Both the position numbers and the translations under genes were made by a program. 10,411 nucleotides of DNA, taken from assembly GCA_009781565.1 (NCBI GenBank), contig WQXV01000024.1, forward strand, positions 1 to 10,411. Reading direction: 5' to 3'. Below, one piece after another: positions 1-7,146 of the stretch; position 1 is the stretch's first letter, and every line of letters starts with the position of its first letter. The stretch is from Actinomycetes bacterium. Its GTDB lineage: Bacteria > Actinomycetota > Coriobacteriia > WRKU01. The notes beneath the pieces were generated by a model. The model was not told the origin of the DNA. It ran no database searches and saw nothing but the letters and a program-made list of their open reading frames with translations.

Positions 1-432
1 ACCAAGGCAAGCATGTGGGTGGCGCTTACAGCAGTGCTGATCCTGCTTGCGGGATTGCTGGTATGGGCGATATTCGGCTATCTTGAAGTCACGATCCAGG
101 CCTATGGCATCGCCGACGATGGAGTGATCACGAGCTATATTGCAGGTGACAGCGCCGTTACAATCGGTATGGAAGCGCGGATCGATGATACGCATAACCC
201 GCAGAACTTGGACGAGCAAGTGACGGGGGTCATCACCGCGGTCGATCTGGTGGCGACCAATGTGGGCGAGACCACCGATGACCCCAGCGTCTCGGTCAAC
301 AGCTTGAGACCAGCAGACCACAGTTTCATGGTGACGATATCGGCACCCGGTGTCAGTGACGGCATCGTTGATGTGACGATACTGAAAGAGCGTATACATC
401 CCATCTCATTTCTGACTGGGCGATCTCGTTGA
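1..432 (+). CDS. Compact HlyD-like secretion adaptor of an NHLP/NHLM-type peptide exporter (5' partial)
   Basis: This is the membrane-fusion/adaptor partner of the two ABC transporters that follow. The frame is open to the left edge. An ATG lies at 13, but the four preceding codons (T-K-A-S) continue in frame and family members have a cytoplasmic tail before this helix, so the true start is probably outside the window. A transmembrane helix covers about residues 6-26 (VALTAVLILLAGLLVWAIFG). It is followed by a short beta-rich extracytoplasmic part with a 'YIAGDSAVTIGMEARI' segment typical of the barrel of HlyD-like proteins, and a C-terminal end near 'HPISFLTG'. The long coiled-coil hairpin of classical HlyD is absent, so this is a minimal form. 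It resembles short adaptors I recall beside clostridial and actinobacterial NHLP transporters. Its stop overlaps, or sits 17 nt before, the next start, which implies one operon. Family assignment is inferred from context and weak sequence resemblance. Confidence 0.72.
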   Translation, partial: TKASMWVALTAVLILLAGLLVWAIFGYLEVTIQAYGIADDGVITSYIAGDSAVTIGMEARIDDTHNPQNLDEQVTGVITAVDLVATNVGETTDDPSVSVNSLRPADHSFMVTISAPGVSDGIVDVTILKERIHPISFLTGRSR

Positions 433-449
433 CGTTCGGTACTAAGAAT

Positions 450-2618
450 ATGAGTGCGGCACAACCTCAGCCACCAGGAAAGGTGGCAAAGGTCCCTGTC
501 ATCATGCAGATGGAATCTCTGGAGTGTGGGGCTGCGTGTCTTGCGATGGTATTGGCCTACTATGGGCTTTGGCTGCCTCTGGAACAGTTGCGCATTGATT
601 GCGGAGTCTCTCGTGACGGCCAGTCCGCACGAAGGATCAAGCAGGCCGCCCAACTCTATGGGCTCCAGGTCGAGGCACGCAAATATGAGCCAGAGCGCTT
701 CTTCGAGATGGGCACCTTTCCAGCCATCACGTTCATGGGATTCGACCATTTCGTGGTGGTGACCGGTGTCAAGGGTGACATCGTCTACATCAACGATCCC
801 AGCGGGGGGAGAAAAAAGCTTGCCAAGGCAGAATTCGACGAGCAGTTCACTGGTGTTGCACTCTTCTTCACACCCGGTCTTGATTTTGAACCGAGTGGCA
901 AGCGCGCATCCACCCTTGCTTTTCTCAAAGATAAGCTGGAAGGATCGCGCAGTGCGCTGATCCTCACCGCGCTCATCACCGCTATCACTTCGGCCATCCT
1001 GTTCATCCAGCCCGCATTTGCGCGGGTGTTCATGGACCTTCTTCTCTCCGGGCAGGCGCCTGGGTTGCTCCTTCCTTTCATCGTGCTCTTTGTCATTGTG
1101 GCATGCTTTGCGTTGGTCGCCTCCTACATCAAAGCGATCTATCTGCTCAAGATGGAGGGCAAGCTGGCGGTCTCTGCCAACACCTCGTTCTTCTGGCACG
1201 TCTTGCATCTTCCTATGGAGTTCTTCTCCCAACGCATGGCAGGTGATTTGATCCTGCGCCAAGATGCCAACGCCACAGCTGCCTCAGTCGCCGTCAATAC
1301 GTTAGGTCCGCTGCTGATAAACGGTGTGATGATGATCGCCTACCTCTATGTACTGTTCACGAACAGTGCCCTTCTGGCGATCATCGGGCTTATCGCGGTG
1401 GCCATCAACCTGATCACCGCCCAGATCATCTCGACAAAGCGGATGGAGATCATGGGGGTCATGCGTCGCGAGACCGCCAAGAAGACCGGTATCGTCATGA
1501 ACGGTATCCGGACCATTTCCTCCATCAAAGCCAGCGGTGCCGAGAACAGTTTCTTCAATGTGTGGGCGGACAGTCAGGCGACCGAGTATACCCAGCGAGC
1601 CCACATGGACAAGATCAATACCTATCTGGGATCGATCCCCGAGCTGGTGTCTTCGCTGACCGATGCGGTCGTTATCGGTACCGGTGTCGTGCTCTGCTTC
1701 CAAGGTGATTTCACGGTCGGTATGCTGTTGGCTTTCATGGGCTTTCTAGCTCAGTTCAGGGCTCCAGTAGCTGAGCTGATAAGTGCAGGTCAAAGCATAC
1801 AGGAGTCACGTGTCGATATGGAGCGTATCGAGGATGTCATGTCCTATGAGATGGCCATCCCTGATGAAGCGCAGCCTACCACCGACGATATCGAGCTGCT
1901 GAGTGGTGGTATCGAGATCGAAGGGCTGACCTTCGGTTATGGACGTTTCTCCCCGCCGGTGATCGAGGATTTCAACCTCGCGGTAGAGGCGGGAAAGTCT
2001 GTCGCCATCGTGGGTGAGTCGGGGTGCGGTAAATCCACGGTGGCCAAGTTGATCACCGGGCTCTACGAGCCCTGGTCCGGAGAGATCAGCTTCGACGGAA
2101 AAACTAGATCTGATATCGCACGTAGTGTGCTGATCAACTCGATCGCGATGGTGGATCAGGAGATCACTCTGTTCGCTGATTCAGTCCGAAACAACATCGC
2201 TATGTGGAATGAAGGTATCGAAGATCCCGCGATCGTGCATGCCGCCAAGGACGCCCAGCTCCACGAGGACATCATGAAGCTCCCCGGAGGCTATTCCTAT
2301 AAGATCGCTGAAGGTGGCCGCGACCTGAGCGGTGGACAGAGGCAACGCCTCGAGATCGCTCGTGTGCTGGCGCTTGACTCTCCGATCATCATTTTGGATG
2401 AGGCTACCTCGGCTCTGGACGCAGTGACCGAACGCGAGGTCGTCGAAGGTATCAAGGAGCGCGGTGCGACCTGCATCATCGTGGCACATCGGCTCTCGAC
2501 CATCCGCGACTGCGATGAGATCATAGTGCTGAAAGCCGGGCGAGTCGTCGAGCGTGGGACTCACGAGGAACTCTTCGAACAAGGTGGCGAGTACACGAAG
2601 TTGATAAGCAATGAATAA
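450..2618 (+). CDS. NHLP/NHLM-type ABC transporter with N-terminal C39 peptidase (peptidase/permease/ATPase)
   Basis: A 722-residue bacteriocin-type exporter that should cleave a double-glycine-type leader on the cytoplasmic side and pump the mature peptide out. Order of parts, numbered from the ATG at 450: C39 peptidase about 15-145 with catalytic Cys26 (ESLECGAAC), His100 (FDHFVVV) and Asp116 (INDPSGG); six membrane helices about 168-438; ATPase about 488-722 with Walker A GESGCGKST 522-530, signature LSGGQ 626-630, Walker B IIILDE 646-651 and switch His680. All catalytic residues are present, so it should be active. The peptidase reads like the NHLM peptidase/ATP-binding family (TIGR03796). 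A TTG at 429 overlapping the upstream TGA would add seven residues. Neither start has a good Shine-Dalgarno, and I prefer the ATG. Translation is probably coupled to the upstream adaptor. The next gene starts 12 nt after the stop. Confidence 0.93.
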   Translation: MSAAQPQPPGKVAKVPVIMQMESLECGAACLAMVLAYYGLWLPLEQLRIDCGVSRDGQSARRIKQAAQLYGLQVEARKYEPERFFEMGTFPAITFMGFDHFVVVTGVKGDIVYINDPSGGRKKLAKAEFDEQFTGVALFFTPGLDFEPSGKRASTLAFLKDKLEGSRSALILTALITAITSAILFIQPAFARVFMDLLLSGQAPGLLLPFIVLFVIVACFALVASYIKAIYLLKMEGKLAVSANTSFFWHVLHLPMEFFSQRMAGDLILRQDANATAASVAVNTLGPLLINGVMMIAYLYVLFTNSALLAIIGLIAVAINLITAQIISTKRMEIMGVMRRETAKKTGIVMNGIRTISSIKASGAENSFFNVWADSQATEYTQRAHMDKINTYLGSIPELVSSLTDAVVIGTGVVLCFQGDFTVGMLLAFMGFLAQFRAPVAELISAGQSIQESRVDMERIEDVMSYEMAIPDEAQPTTDDIELLSGGIEIEGLTFGYGRFSPPVIEDFNLAVEAGKSVAIVGESGCGKSTVAKLITGLYEPWSGEISFDGKTRSDIARSVLINSIAMVDQEITLFADSVRNNIAMWNEGIEDPAIVHAAKDAQLHEDIMKLPGGYSYKIAEGGRDLSGGQRQRLEIARVLALDSPIIILDEATSALDAVTEREVVEGIKERGATCIIVAHRLSTIRDCDEIIVLKAGRVVERGTHEELFEQGGEYTKLISNE

Positions 2619-2624
2619 GCAGAT

Positions 2625-2628
2625 GAGG
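2625..2628 (+). promoter_or_regulatory. Closely spaced Shine-Dalgarno for the second ABC transporter
   Basis: GAGG lies only 2 nt before the ATG at 2631, closer than the usual 5-9 nt. The next in-frame Met codons are more than 20 codons downstream, inside the N-terminal domain, so 2631 remains the best start. Reinitiation by ribosomes finishing the gene that ends at 2618 could compensate. Confidence 0.4.
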
Positions 2629-2630
2629 TT

Positions 2631-4814
2631 ATGAGCACGGTCAGTGACAGAATACGGATTGAGGAAGCTGCTGATACCAAGGCGTTCGAAGACGCAATGA
2701 TGCATATCGGAACCGCGCTTCTGGGTAGCAAGCCTCACGGTTTCGATGCCGAGATCTCTGAGATACGAGGAGCTGCCGATGCCATCAATGTGGTATTAGA
2801 GGATAACGGCTTTGATGCGAGGCCTCTGGAAGAGACCAAGGATGAGACCGACATCCATGATCTACTCGATCGCATGCTTAGACCGAACGGCATGCTATGG
2901 CGCCAGATCGAGCTACCCAACGATTGGCGTACGCGCTCGGTCGGAGCGATGCTGGGATCGCTGCGTGATGGCAGTCCGGTCGCACTCATCCCGAGTTTCT
3001 TCGGCTATCATCTGTTCGATCCAGCAACGGGCGCGCGCCAGCGAATCACCTCAAAGATAGAAAAAGAGATCTCACGCGATGCGGTCTGCTTCTACAAACC
3101 CTTCGACCAACGCGAGATGACCTTCAAAGACATCCTCAACTACATGCTGGGAGTGCTGAAGCCCGCCGACTATCTGTTGGTGGCGGGAGCGGCCCTGCTC
3201 GCGGCGCTTGTCGGTCTATTGCCTGCAATCGTGTATCAGATCATCTTTGAGAGTGTCGCAGGTGTGGATGTCGGTCTGCTGCCAGCCGTACTGATCATGT
3301 TCGCTTGTGTCATCATCTCACTCTCCATGATCAATATGATCAAGAACGCTGTATCACAGCGGGTGCGCGCAAAGATCGATGCATCCGTCGAAGCCGCCTC
3401 GGTCATGCGCGTCCTTTCACTTCCCGCGCCGTTCTTCCGCACTTATGCCGCGGGCGAGATCGCTCAAAGGCTGATGGGTTTCCAGGCGATGTGTAGCAGC
3501 ATCGCCGATATGGTCTTGACGACCGGATTGATGGGCATCTTCTCGCTCATCTATCTCATCCAGATCTACACGTTGGTGCCCGCTCTGTTCATCCCCGCGC
3601 TAGCGGTATTGATCGCGCAAGCTCTGTTCACCCTGATTGCAGTGTTCTCCCGAAGGCGTCTGACGCAATGGCGTCTTGAGCTCAACTCGATCTTAAAGGG
3701 ATTGCAGTATTCGTTGATACTGGGTATGCAAAAGCTGCGCTTGACCGGATCGGAGAAGCGAGCCTTCTCGACTTGGGCCGATATCTATTCGATCTATGTG
3801 AGACTGGCCTACAATCCTCCGACCTATATCAAAGTCATCCCGGTAGTGGCTCAAGCGATCACGCTGGGTGCAACACTGTTGATGTATCTTGTCGCGATAC
3901 GCAATGCCGTCTCTGTCGCTGAATATATGGCTTTCACCATGGCGTATGCGATGCTCACCGGTGTGATCATCTCACTTAACAGCGCGGCTGAGACGATGGT
4001 CGCCGTACAATCGACTCTCCCGCTGGTCAAACCACTGATGGAGACCAAGCCTGAACACGACGAGCACAAGGAGGAAGCCGGAGAGCTGACGGGAGATATC
4101 GAGCTCAGTGGGGTCTATTTCAGCTATCGTGAGGGTTTTCCCCAAGTCTTGGAAGACTTCTCACTCAAGATCGAACCAGGACAGTACGTCGCGATCGTGG
4201 GCAAGACCGGCTGCGGTAAGTCCACCGTCCTCAAGCTGCTGCTCGGTTTCGAGATGCCTCAGAAGGGAAGCGTCTACTATGACGGTAAGGACGTCGCACA
4301 TCTCGACCTGCGCTCACTGCGACGTAACATCGGGGCGGTGCTCCAAGATGGCGAGCTCTTCTCAGGCACGGTCTATGCCAATATCGCCGCGACACGACCT
4401 GATCTGAGCATCGAGGAGGCATGGGAGGCAGCCGAGGTAGCCGGTATCGCCGATGATATCCGTGCGATGCCTATGGGAATGTTCACCTATATCGCTGATA
4501 GCGCCGGCATTTCCGGCGGGCAGAAGCAACGACTTCTTCTGGCGCGGGTAGCCGCGTCGAAGCCTCGTATCATCTTGTTGGACGAGGCGACAAGCGCACT
4601 CGACAACATATCCCAGCAAAAGATCGCTTCCGCGCTCCAAAGTCTGGATTGCACCCGTATCGTCATCGCGCATCGCCTCTCGACAATCAAAGGTTGTGAC
4701 AGGATCGTCGTCATGGACGAGGGTCGCATCGTCGAGGATGGCACCTATGAAGAACTGATCGCGCAAGATGGCAGATTCGCAGAACTGGCAAAACGACAGA
4801 GACTCGACATCTGA
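2631..4814 (+). CDS. NHLP/NHLM-type partner ABC transporter (permease/ATPase, no peptidase)
   Basis: A 727-residue partner half-transporter matching the second NHLM ABC family (TIGR03797). The first 170 or so residues are not a C39 peptidase: no catalytic ECGAA Cys motif is present. Instead there is a domain with 'LPNDW' and 'PVALIPSFFGYHLFDP' (about 94-130) ending in 'CFYKPF', the pattern I associate with the N-terminal domain of this family. Six membrane helices lie about 178-460. The ATPase follows, with Walker A GKTGCGKST 524-532, signature ISGGQ 627-631 (Ile in place of the usual Leu), DE at 651-652 closing Walker B, and switch His681. It probably forms a heterodimer with the upstream peptidase-containing transporter. 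The start ATG has GAGG only 2 nt upstream, an unusually short spacing, but the 12-nt gap from the preceding stop supports translational coupling. No clear terminator follows. Confidence 0.92.
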   Translation: MSTVSDRIRIEEAADTKAFEDAMMHIGTALLGSKPHGFDAEISEIRGAADAINVVLEDNGFDARPLEETKDETDIHDLLDRMLRPNGMLWRQIELPNDWRTRSVGAMLGSLRDGSPVALIPSFFGYHLFDPATGARQRITSKIEKEISRDAVCFYKPFDQREMTFKDILNYMLGVLKPADYLLVAGAALLAALVGLLPAIVYQIIFESVAGVDVGLLPAVLIMFACVIISLSMINMIKNAVSQRVRAKIDASVEAASVMRVLSLPAPFFRTYAAGEIAQRLMGFQAMCSSIADMVLTTGLMGIFSLIYLIQIYTLVPALFIPALAVLIAQALFTLIAVFSRRRLTQWRLELNSILKGLQYSLILGMQKLRLTGSEKRAFSTWADIYSIYVRLAYNPPTYIKVIPVVAQAITLGATLLMYLVAIRNAVSVAEYMAFTMAYAMLTGVIISLNSAAETMVAVQSTLPLVKPLMETKPEHDEHKEEAGELTGDIELSGVYFSYREGFPQVLEDFSLKIEPGQYVAIVGKTGCGKSTVLKLLLGFEMPQKGSVYYDGKDVAHLDLRSLRRNIGAVLQDGELFSGTVYANIAATRPDLSIEEAWEAAEVAGIADDIRAMPMGMFTYIADSAGISGGQKQRLLLARVAASKPRIILLDEATSALDNISQQKIASALQSLDCTRIVIAHRLSTIKGCDRIVVMDEGRIVEDGTYEELIAQDGRFAELAKRQRLDI

Positions 4815-4878
4815 GACCAGCGTACAAAATCGAAGCAACAATCTACCGTCAGCGTCATATTCCGCGAGTTATTTAGGA

Positions 4879-4884
4879 TACAAT
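4879..4884 (+). promoter_or_regulatory. Candidate -10 element ahead of the beta-helix surface protein
   Basis: TACAAT differs from the consensus TATAAT by one base and sits in a locally AT-richer stretch of the 122-nt gap between the transporter and the surface-protein gene. I find no good -35 box 15-18 nt upstream, so this is a weak candidate. Read-through from the transporter operon is equally possible, since no hairpin terminator is visible after 4814. Confidence 0.2.
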
Positions 4885-4926
4885 CATAGGAGTTGTGGAA
4901 CAAGTATTCCAAGCATCGATTAGGAT

Positions 4927-4930
4927 GGAG
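4927..4930 (+). promoter_or_regulatory. Shine-Dalgarno that sets the start of the beta-helix protein
   Basis: GGAG is 6 nt before the ATG at 4937, and the protein from that ATG begins with a normal signal peptide. The longer reading from a GTG at 4895 has AGGAG only 2 nt before it and would put 14 extra residues in front of the signal peptide, so it is rejected. Confidence 0.65.
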
Positions 4931-4936
4931 CTTTTC

Positions 4937-6982
4937 ATGAAAGAAATCAGCCCGACACATCGACCAATACATAGAACCTCGCCACCTACTATTTTGACGA
5001 TTATCCTACTAGTGCTTGCCGTAGCGCTCGTCTTTCCTGCGATGGTGCTTGCTGTAGATAATCCCGTGACGCTCCAGAATATGATCAATACCGCCCCCAA
5101 CGGTGTACCCACTACGATTGAGCTTGATAATAGCATCACCATGGGTAGCACACTCAACATACCGGTAAACAAGGTCATTACTCTTGGGAGTAATCCGGCA
5201 GGTTCTCAATTCAACCTGATCGGACCGAACGGCTCACCAACGATCCTTGTCGAAGGCGAGCTTACCCTTGATGGTATCGTTGTGACGCATGTTGCTGGTC
5301 AGACGGGAAGAGGTGTTACCGTTGCAAGCTCGGGCTGGCTCAATATCTATAGCGGTGCGATCTCTGACAACCGGCATCCTGATGACGGCGGTGGAGTTCT
5401 AAATCAGGGAGTCGTCGCAATGTTCGGTGGCTCGATCAGCAACAATACCGTCGGTTCTTGGGGTGGCGGTGTGAGGAACCTGGGCGCCTTTAGAATGCTA
5501 GGTGGAGAGATCTCGAACAATACCTGTACGGGTTTTGATGGTGGTGGGGTCTACAACAACCCCGGTGCTACGTTCTCGATCGAGGGTGGGGAGATCTCAG
5601 GCAACAGTGCTGATTACCGTGGTGGCGGTATCTGCATCGAAGGTGGCACAGTCTCAATTTTTGGCGACGCGCTGATCACGGAGAACACTGCCGATTATGG
5701 CGGCGGCATCTATAATCTGAGCGGTGGAGACCTCAACATCACCGGTGGTACGATCTCCTATAATGACGCCTACGGTAAAGGGGGAGGGGTGTTCAGCGAG
5801 TCACCTACCTTCACTTTGGGTGGTGGGACCATATCTCACAATACCGCCGAGCATGGTGGCGGTCTCTATATCGCAGACGGAACCGATCAGTTCAACCTCA
5901 ATGCAGGTACCATAACGCTTAACGAAGCGTCGGGACATGGTGGAGGTGTGTTCAGTAATGCTACGACCACCGCCCAACACGGTGGTACGATCACGTATAA
6001 CTCGGCTGACCATGGTGCGGGAATGTATTTGAGTGATTCATCTCTCAATCTGACTACGGGAGAGATCTCTCTCAACGCAGCCGTGCACTATGGTGGCGGT
6101 ATCTATTGCAGCCATGGGTTGATCGAGCTCTATGGTGGTATTTTCGAAGATAATACTGCCGAGCGAGGAGGAGGGATCTATAACGACAACGTCGCATTCT
6201 TCATCCTCGACGGAGGGGACGTCTTGGGTAATATCGCCACCGACGTAGGTGGTGGAGTGTACCAATCCGGCGATGGTATGCGCATGGATAGCGGACTTAT
6301 CTCGAACAATAGCGCAGGAACCAACGGAGGTGGCATCTATATCTCATCTGGAGGATGCGCAATCGAGACCGGAACGATTTCGAACAACCTTGCCGGTATC
6401 AACGGCGGAGGTATTTGGATCGCCTACAATGTGCTCGATGCCCTCACCGTTGCGGCACCCGTGGTCTTTGCCGGTAACTCGGCTTCAGCAGCCTACGACC
6501 GCAATCCTATCGATGATGCGACTTACTATGCCAATATCCATGCGACCCATTGGACCGCTCCTTTGACGCAGGGATATAACAATTTTGACATTTCCTATGT
6601 CAATGGTGATCAAGTGCCCGCCTTCTCTGTGACCTTCGAGCCGGGTGCTCACGGTACGTTCGCGCCGGTGACCTATACCGATATCCTACGTGGATCCGCG
6701 ACTCCAGCGCCACCAGCCACACCTGGCGAGCCTGGGTGGGTCTTTACAGGTTGGCTCCCGGTCCTCTCTCCGACCGTGACCGGTGATGTGGTCTATGTCG
6801 CGCAGTGGAAGCTCGCTTCGGTCGATCCCGATGGACCTGACGGCCCCGATGACCCGATGGGTGCTCCCGATACCGGAGATACCAGCATGGTCATGTCCTG
6901 GGTGCTGCTCTTGGTCTCATCAGTGGTCGTATTGGGTGGCTACAAGGGGTATGAGTCGCGCAGACAGGTTGATGCAGAATAG
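4937..6982 (+). CDS. Secreted right-handed beta-helix surface protein with InlB-like domain and C-terminal anchor
   Basis: A 681-residue predicted cell-surface protein, probably an adhesin or carbohydrate-facing protein; no specific ligand can be read from the sequence. A Sec signal peptide covers about 1-39 (hydrophobic core 19-38, likely cut after VLA). A lead-in beta region (about 40-150) is followed by 14 repeats of about 26 residues (151 to about 515), each marked by GGGI/V, an N or S two positions later, and 'GG-IS-N-A'. This is the pectin-lyase-like beta-helix pattern, and no catalytic site is evident. An InlB-like (Listeria-Bacteroides) domain spans about 555-625, ending AQWK. An Asp/Pro-rich linker, APDTGD (643-648, close to LPxTG), a membrane helix about 652-672 and a short tail containing RR follow. 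The sorting motif has Ala for Leu, so sortase anchoring is plausible rather than shown. It has its own Sec signal, so it should not depend on the ABC exporter upstream. Confidence 0.88.
   Translation: MKEISPTHRPIHRTSPPTILTIILLVLAVALVFPAMVLAVDNPVTLQNMINTAPNGVPTTIELDNSITMGSTLNIPVNKVITLGSNPAGSQFNLIGPNGSPTILVEGELTLDGIVVTHVAGQTGRGVTVASSGWLNIYSGAISDNRHPDDGGGVLNQGVVAMFGGSISNNTVGSWGGGVRNLGAFRMLGGEISNNTCTGFDGGGVYNNPGATFSIEGGEISGNSADYRGGGICIEGGTVSIFGDALITENTADYGGGIYNLSGGDLNITGGTISYNDAYGKGGGVFSESPTFTLGGGTISHNTAEHGGGLYIADGTDQFNLNAGTITLNEASGHGGGVFSNATTTAQHGGTITYNSADHGAGMYLSDSSLNLTTGEISLNAAVHYGGGIYCSHGLIELYGGIFEDNTAERGGGIYNDNVAFFILDGGDVLGNIATDVGGGVYQSGDGMRMDSGLISNNSAGTNGGGIYISSGGCAIETGTISNNLAGINGGGIWIAYNVLDALTVAAPVVFAGNSASAAYDRNPIDDATYYANIHATHWTAPLTQGYNNFDISYVNGDQVPAFSVTFEPGAHGTFAPVTYTDILRGSATPAPPATPGEPGWVFTGWLPVLSPTVTGDVVYVAQWKLASVDPDGPDGPDDPMGAPDTGDTSMVMSWVLLLVSSVVVLGGYKGYESRRQVDAE
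5387..6421 (+). repeat. Fourteen tandem protein-level repeats (beta-helix rungs) within the surface protein
   Basis: The GGG marker recurs 14 times between residues 151 and 490, an average step of 26 residues (about 78 bp); individual steps vary, about 24-28 in those I counted. In the ninth unit GGG is replaced by GAG. DNA identity between units is low apart from short ggtggcggtatc-like strings, so this is an old, diverged coil array and not a recent tandem expansion. Confidence 0.85.
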
Positions 6983-7002
6983 ACTGTTATTGATACGGTA
7001 AT

Positions 7003-7030
7003 TGTCCCACGAGAATGCATCAGTTGTAAT
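7003..7030 (+). promoter_or_regulatory. Candidate promoter for the 998-residue surface protein, overlapping a small palindrome
   Basis: TTGTCC (7003-7008) and TGTAAT (7025-7030) are 16 nt apart and match the -35 and -10 consensus at 4/6 and 5/6 positions. The -10 lies within a perfect 11-nt palindrome, TTGTAATACAA (7024-7034), which could be an operator. The 164-nt gap between the two surface genes is long enough for an independent promoter. This is inferred from pattern only. Confidence 0.3.
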
Positions 7031-7031
7031 A

Positions 7032-7057
7032 CAAGCAAGTTCAAATGTCTTGACTTG
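7032..7057 (+). promoter_or_regulatory. Imperfect inverted repeat in the leader of the 998-residue protein gene
   Basis: CAAGCAAG (7032-7039) can pair with CTTG-A-CTTG (7049-7057), giving eight base pairs with one bulged A and a nine-base loop. An 8-bp palindrome GTGTACAC (7058-7065) follows directly. There is no U-run after it, so it does not look like a terminator for the preceding gene. It could be an operator or an RNA leader structure. Confidence 0.3.
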
Positions 7058-7134
7058 GTGTACACTTGAGGCGCTGTTTTTGAGAGCTGCGCTGTTATTT
7101 GACACGGACTAAAAACCAAGAAGAGTCTTGCTTT

Positions 7135-7140
7135 GGAGGG
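7135..7140 (+). promoter_or_regulatory. Strong Shine-Dalgarno that sets the start of the 998-residue protein
   Basis: GGAGGG is 6 nt before the ATG at 7147, and the encoded product begins directly with a signal peptide (MAKRALSILL). The frame is open from a TTG at 7099, but that start would place 16 unrelated residues before the signal peptide and has no ribosome-binding site. Confidence 0.85.
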
Positions 7141-7146
7141 ATTTTT

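Noticed and set aside
13..432. ATG at 13 as the true start of the adaptor, with AAGG at 4-7 as its ribosome site
   Set aside because: It would start the protein inside or at the edge of the membrane helix, while the frame stays open to the left edge and relatives have a cytoplasmic tail first.
135..1262. Long (375-codon) minus-strand open frame opposite the adaptor and C39 transporter
   Set aside because: It lies wholly opposite two genes with clear family motifs, its translation is rich in His, Arg, Asp and Cys with no recognisable domain, and it has no spacing or ribosome site of its own. Such frames arise from the codon bias of the true strand.
2181..2738. Minus-strand open frame across the junction of the two ABC transporters
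   Set aside because: It is antisense to a conserved ATPase domain and to the start of the next transporter; composition is not protein-like.
4362..4841. Minus-strand open frame opposite the ATPase of the second transporter
   Set aside because: Antisense to Walker B and signature motifs; no domain and no ribosome-binding site seen.
4895..4936. GTG at 4895 as start of the beta-helix protein
   Set aside because: AGGAG is only 2 nt away from it, and the ATG at 4937 has GGAG at 6 nt and gives a normal signal peptide.
5387..6421. Possible CRISPR or DNA tandem array
   Set aside because: The regularity is at protein level (GGG every 26 residues or so) with diverged DNA and an unbroken reading frame; no identical repeat with unique spacers.
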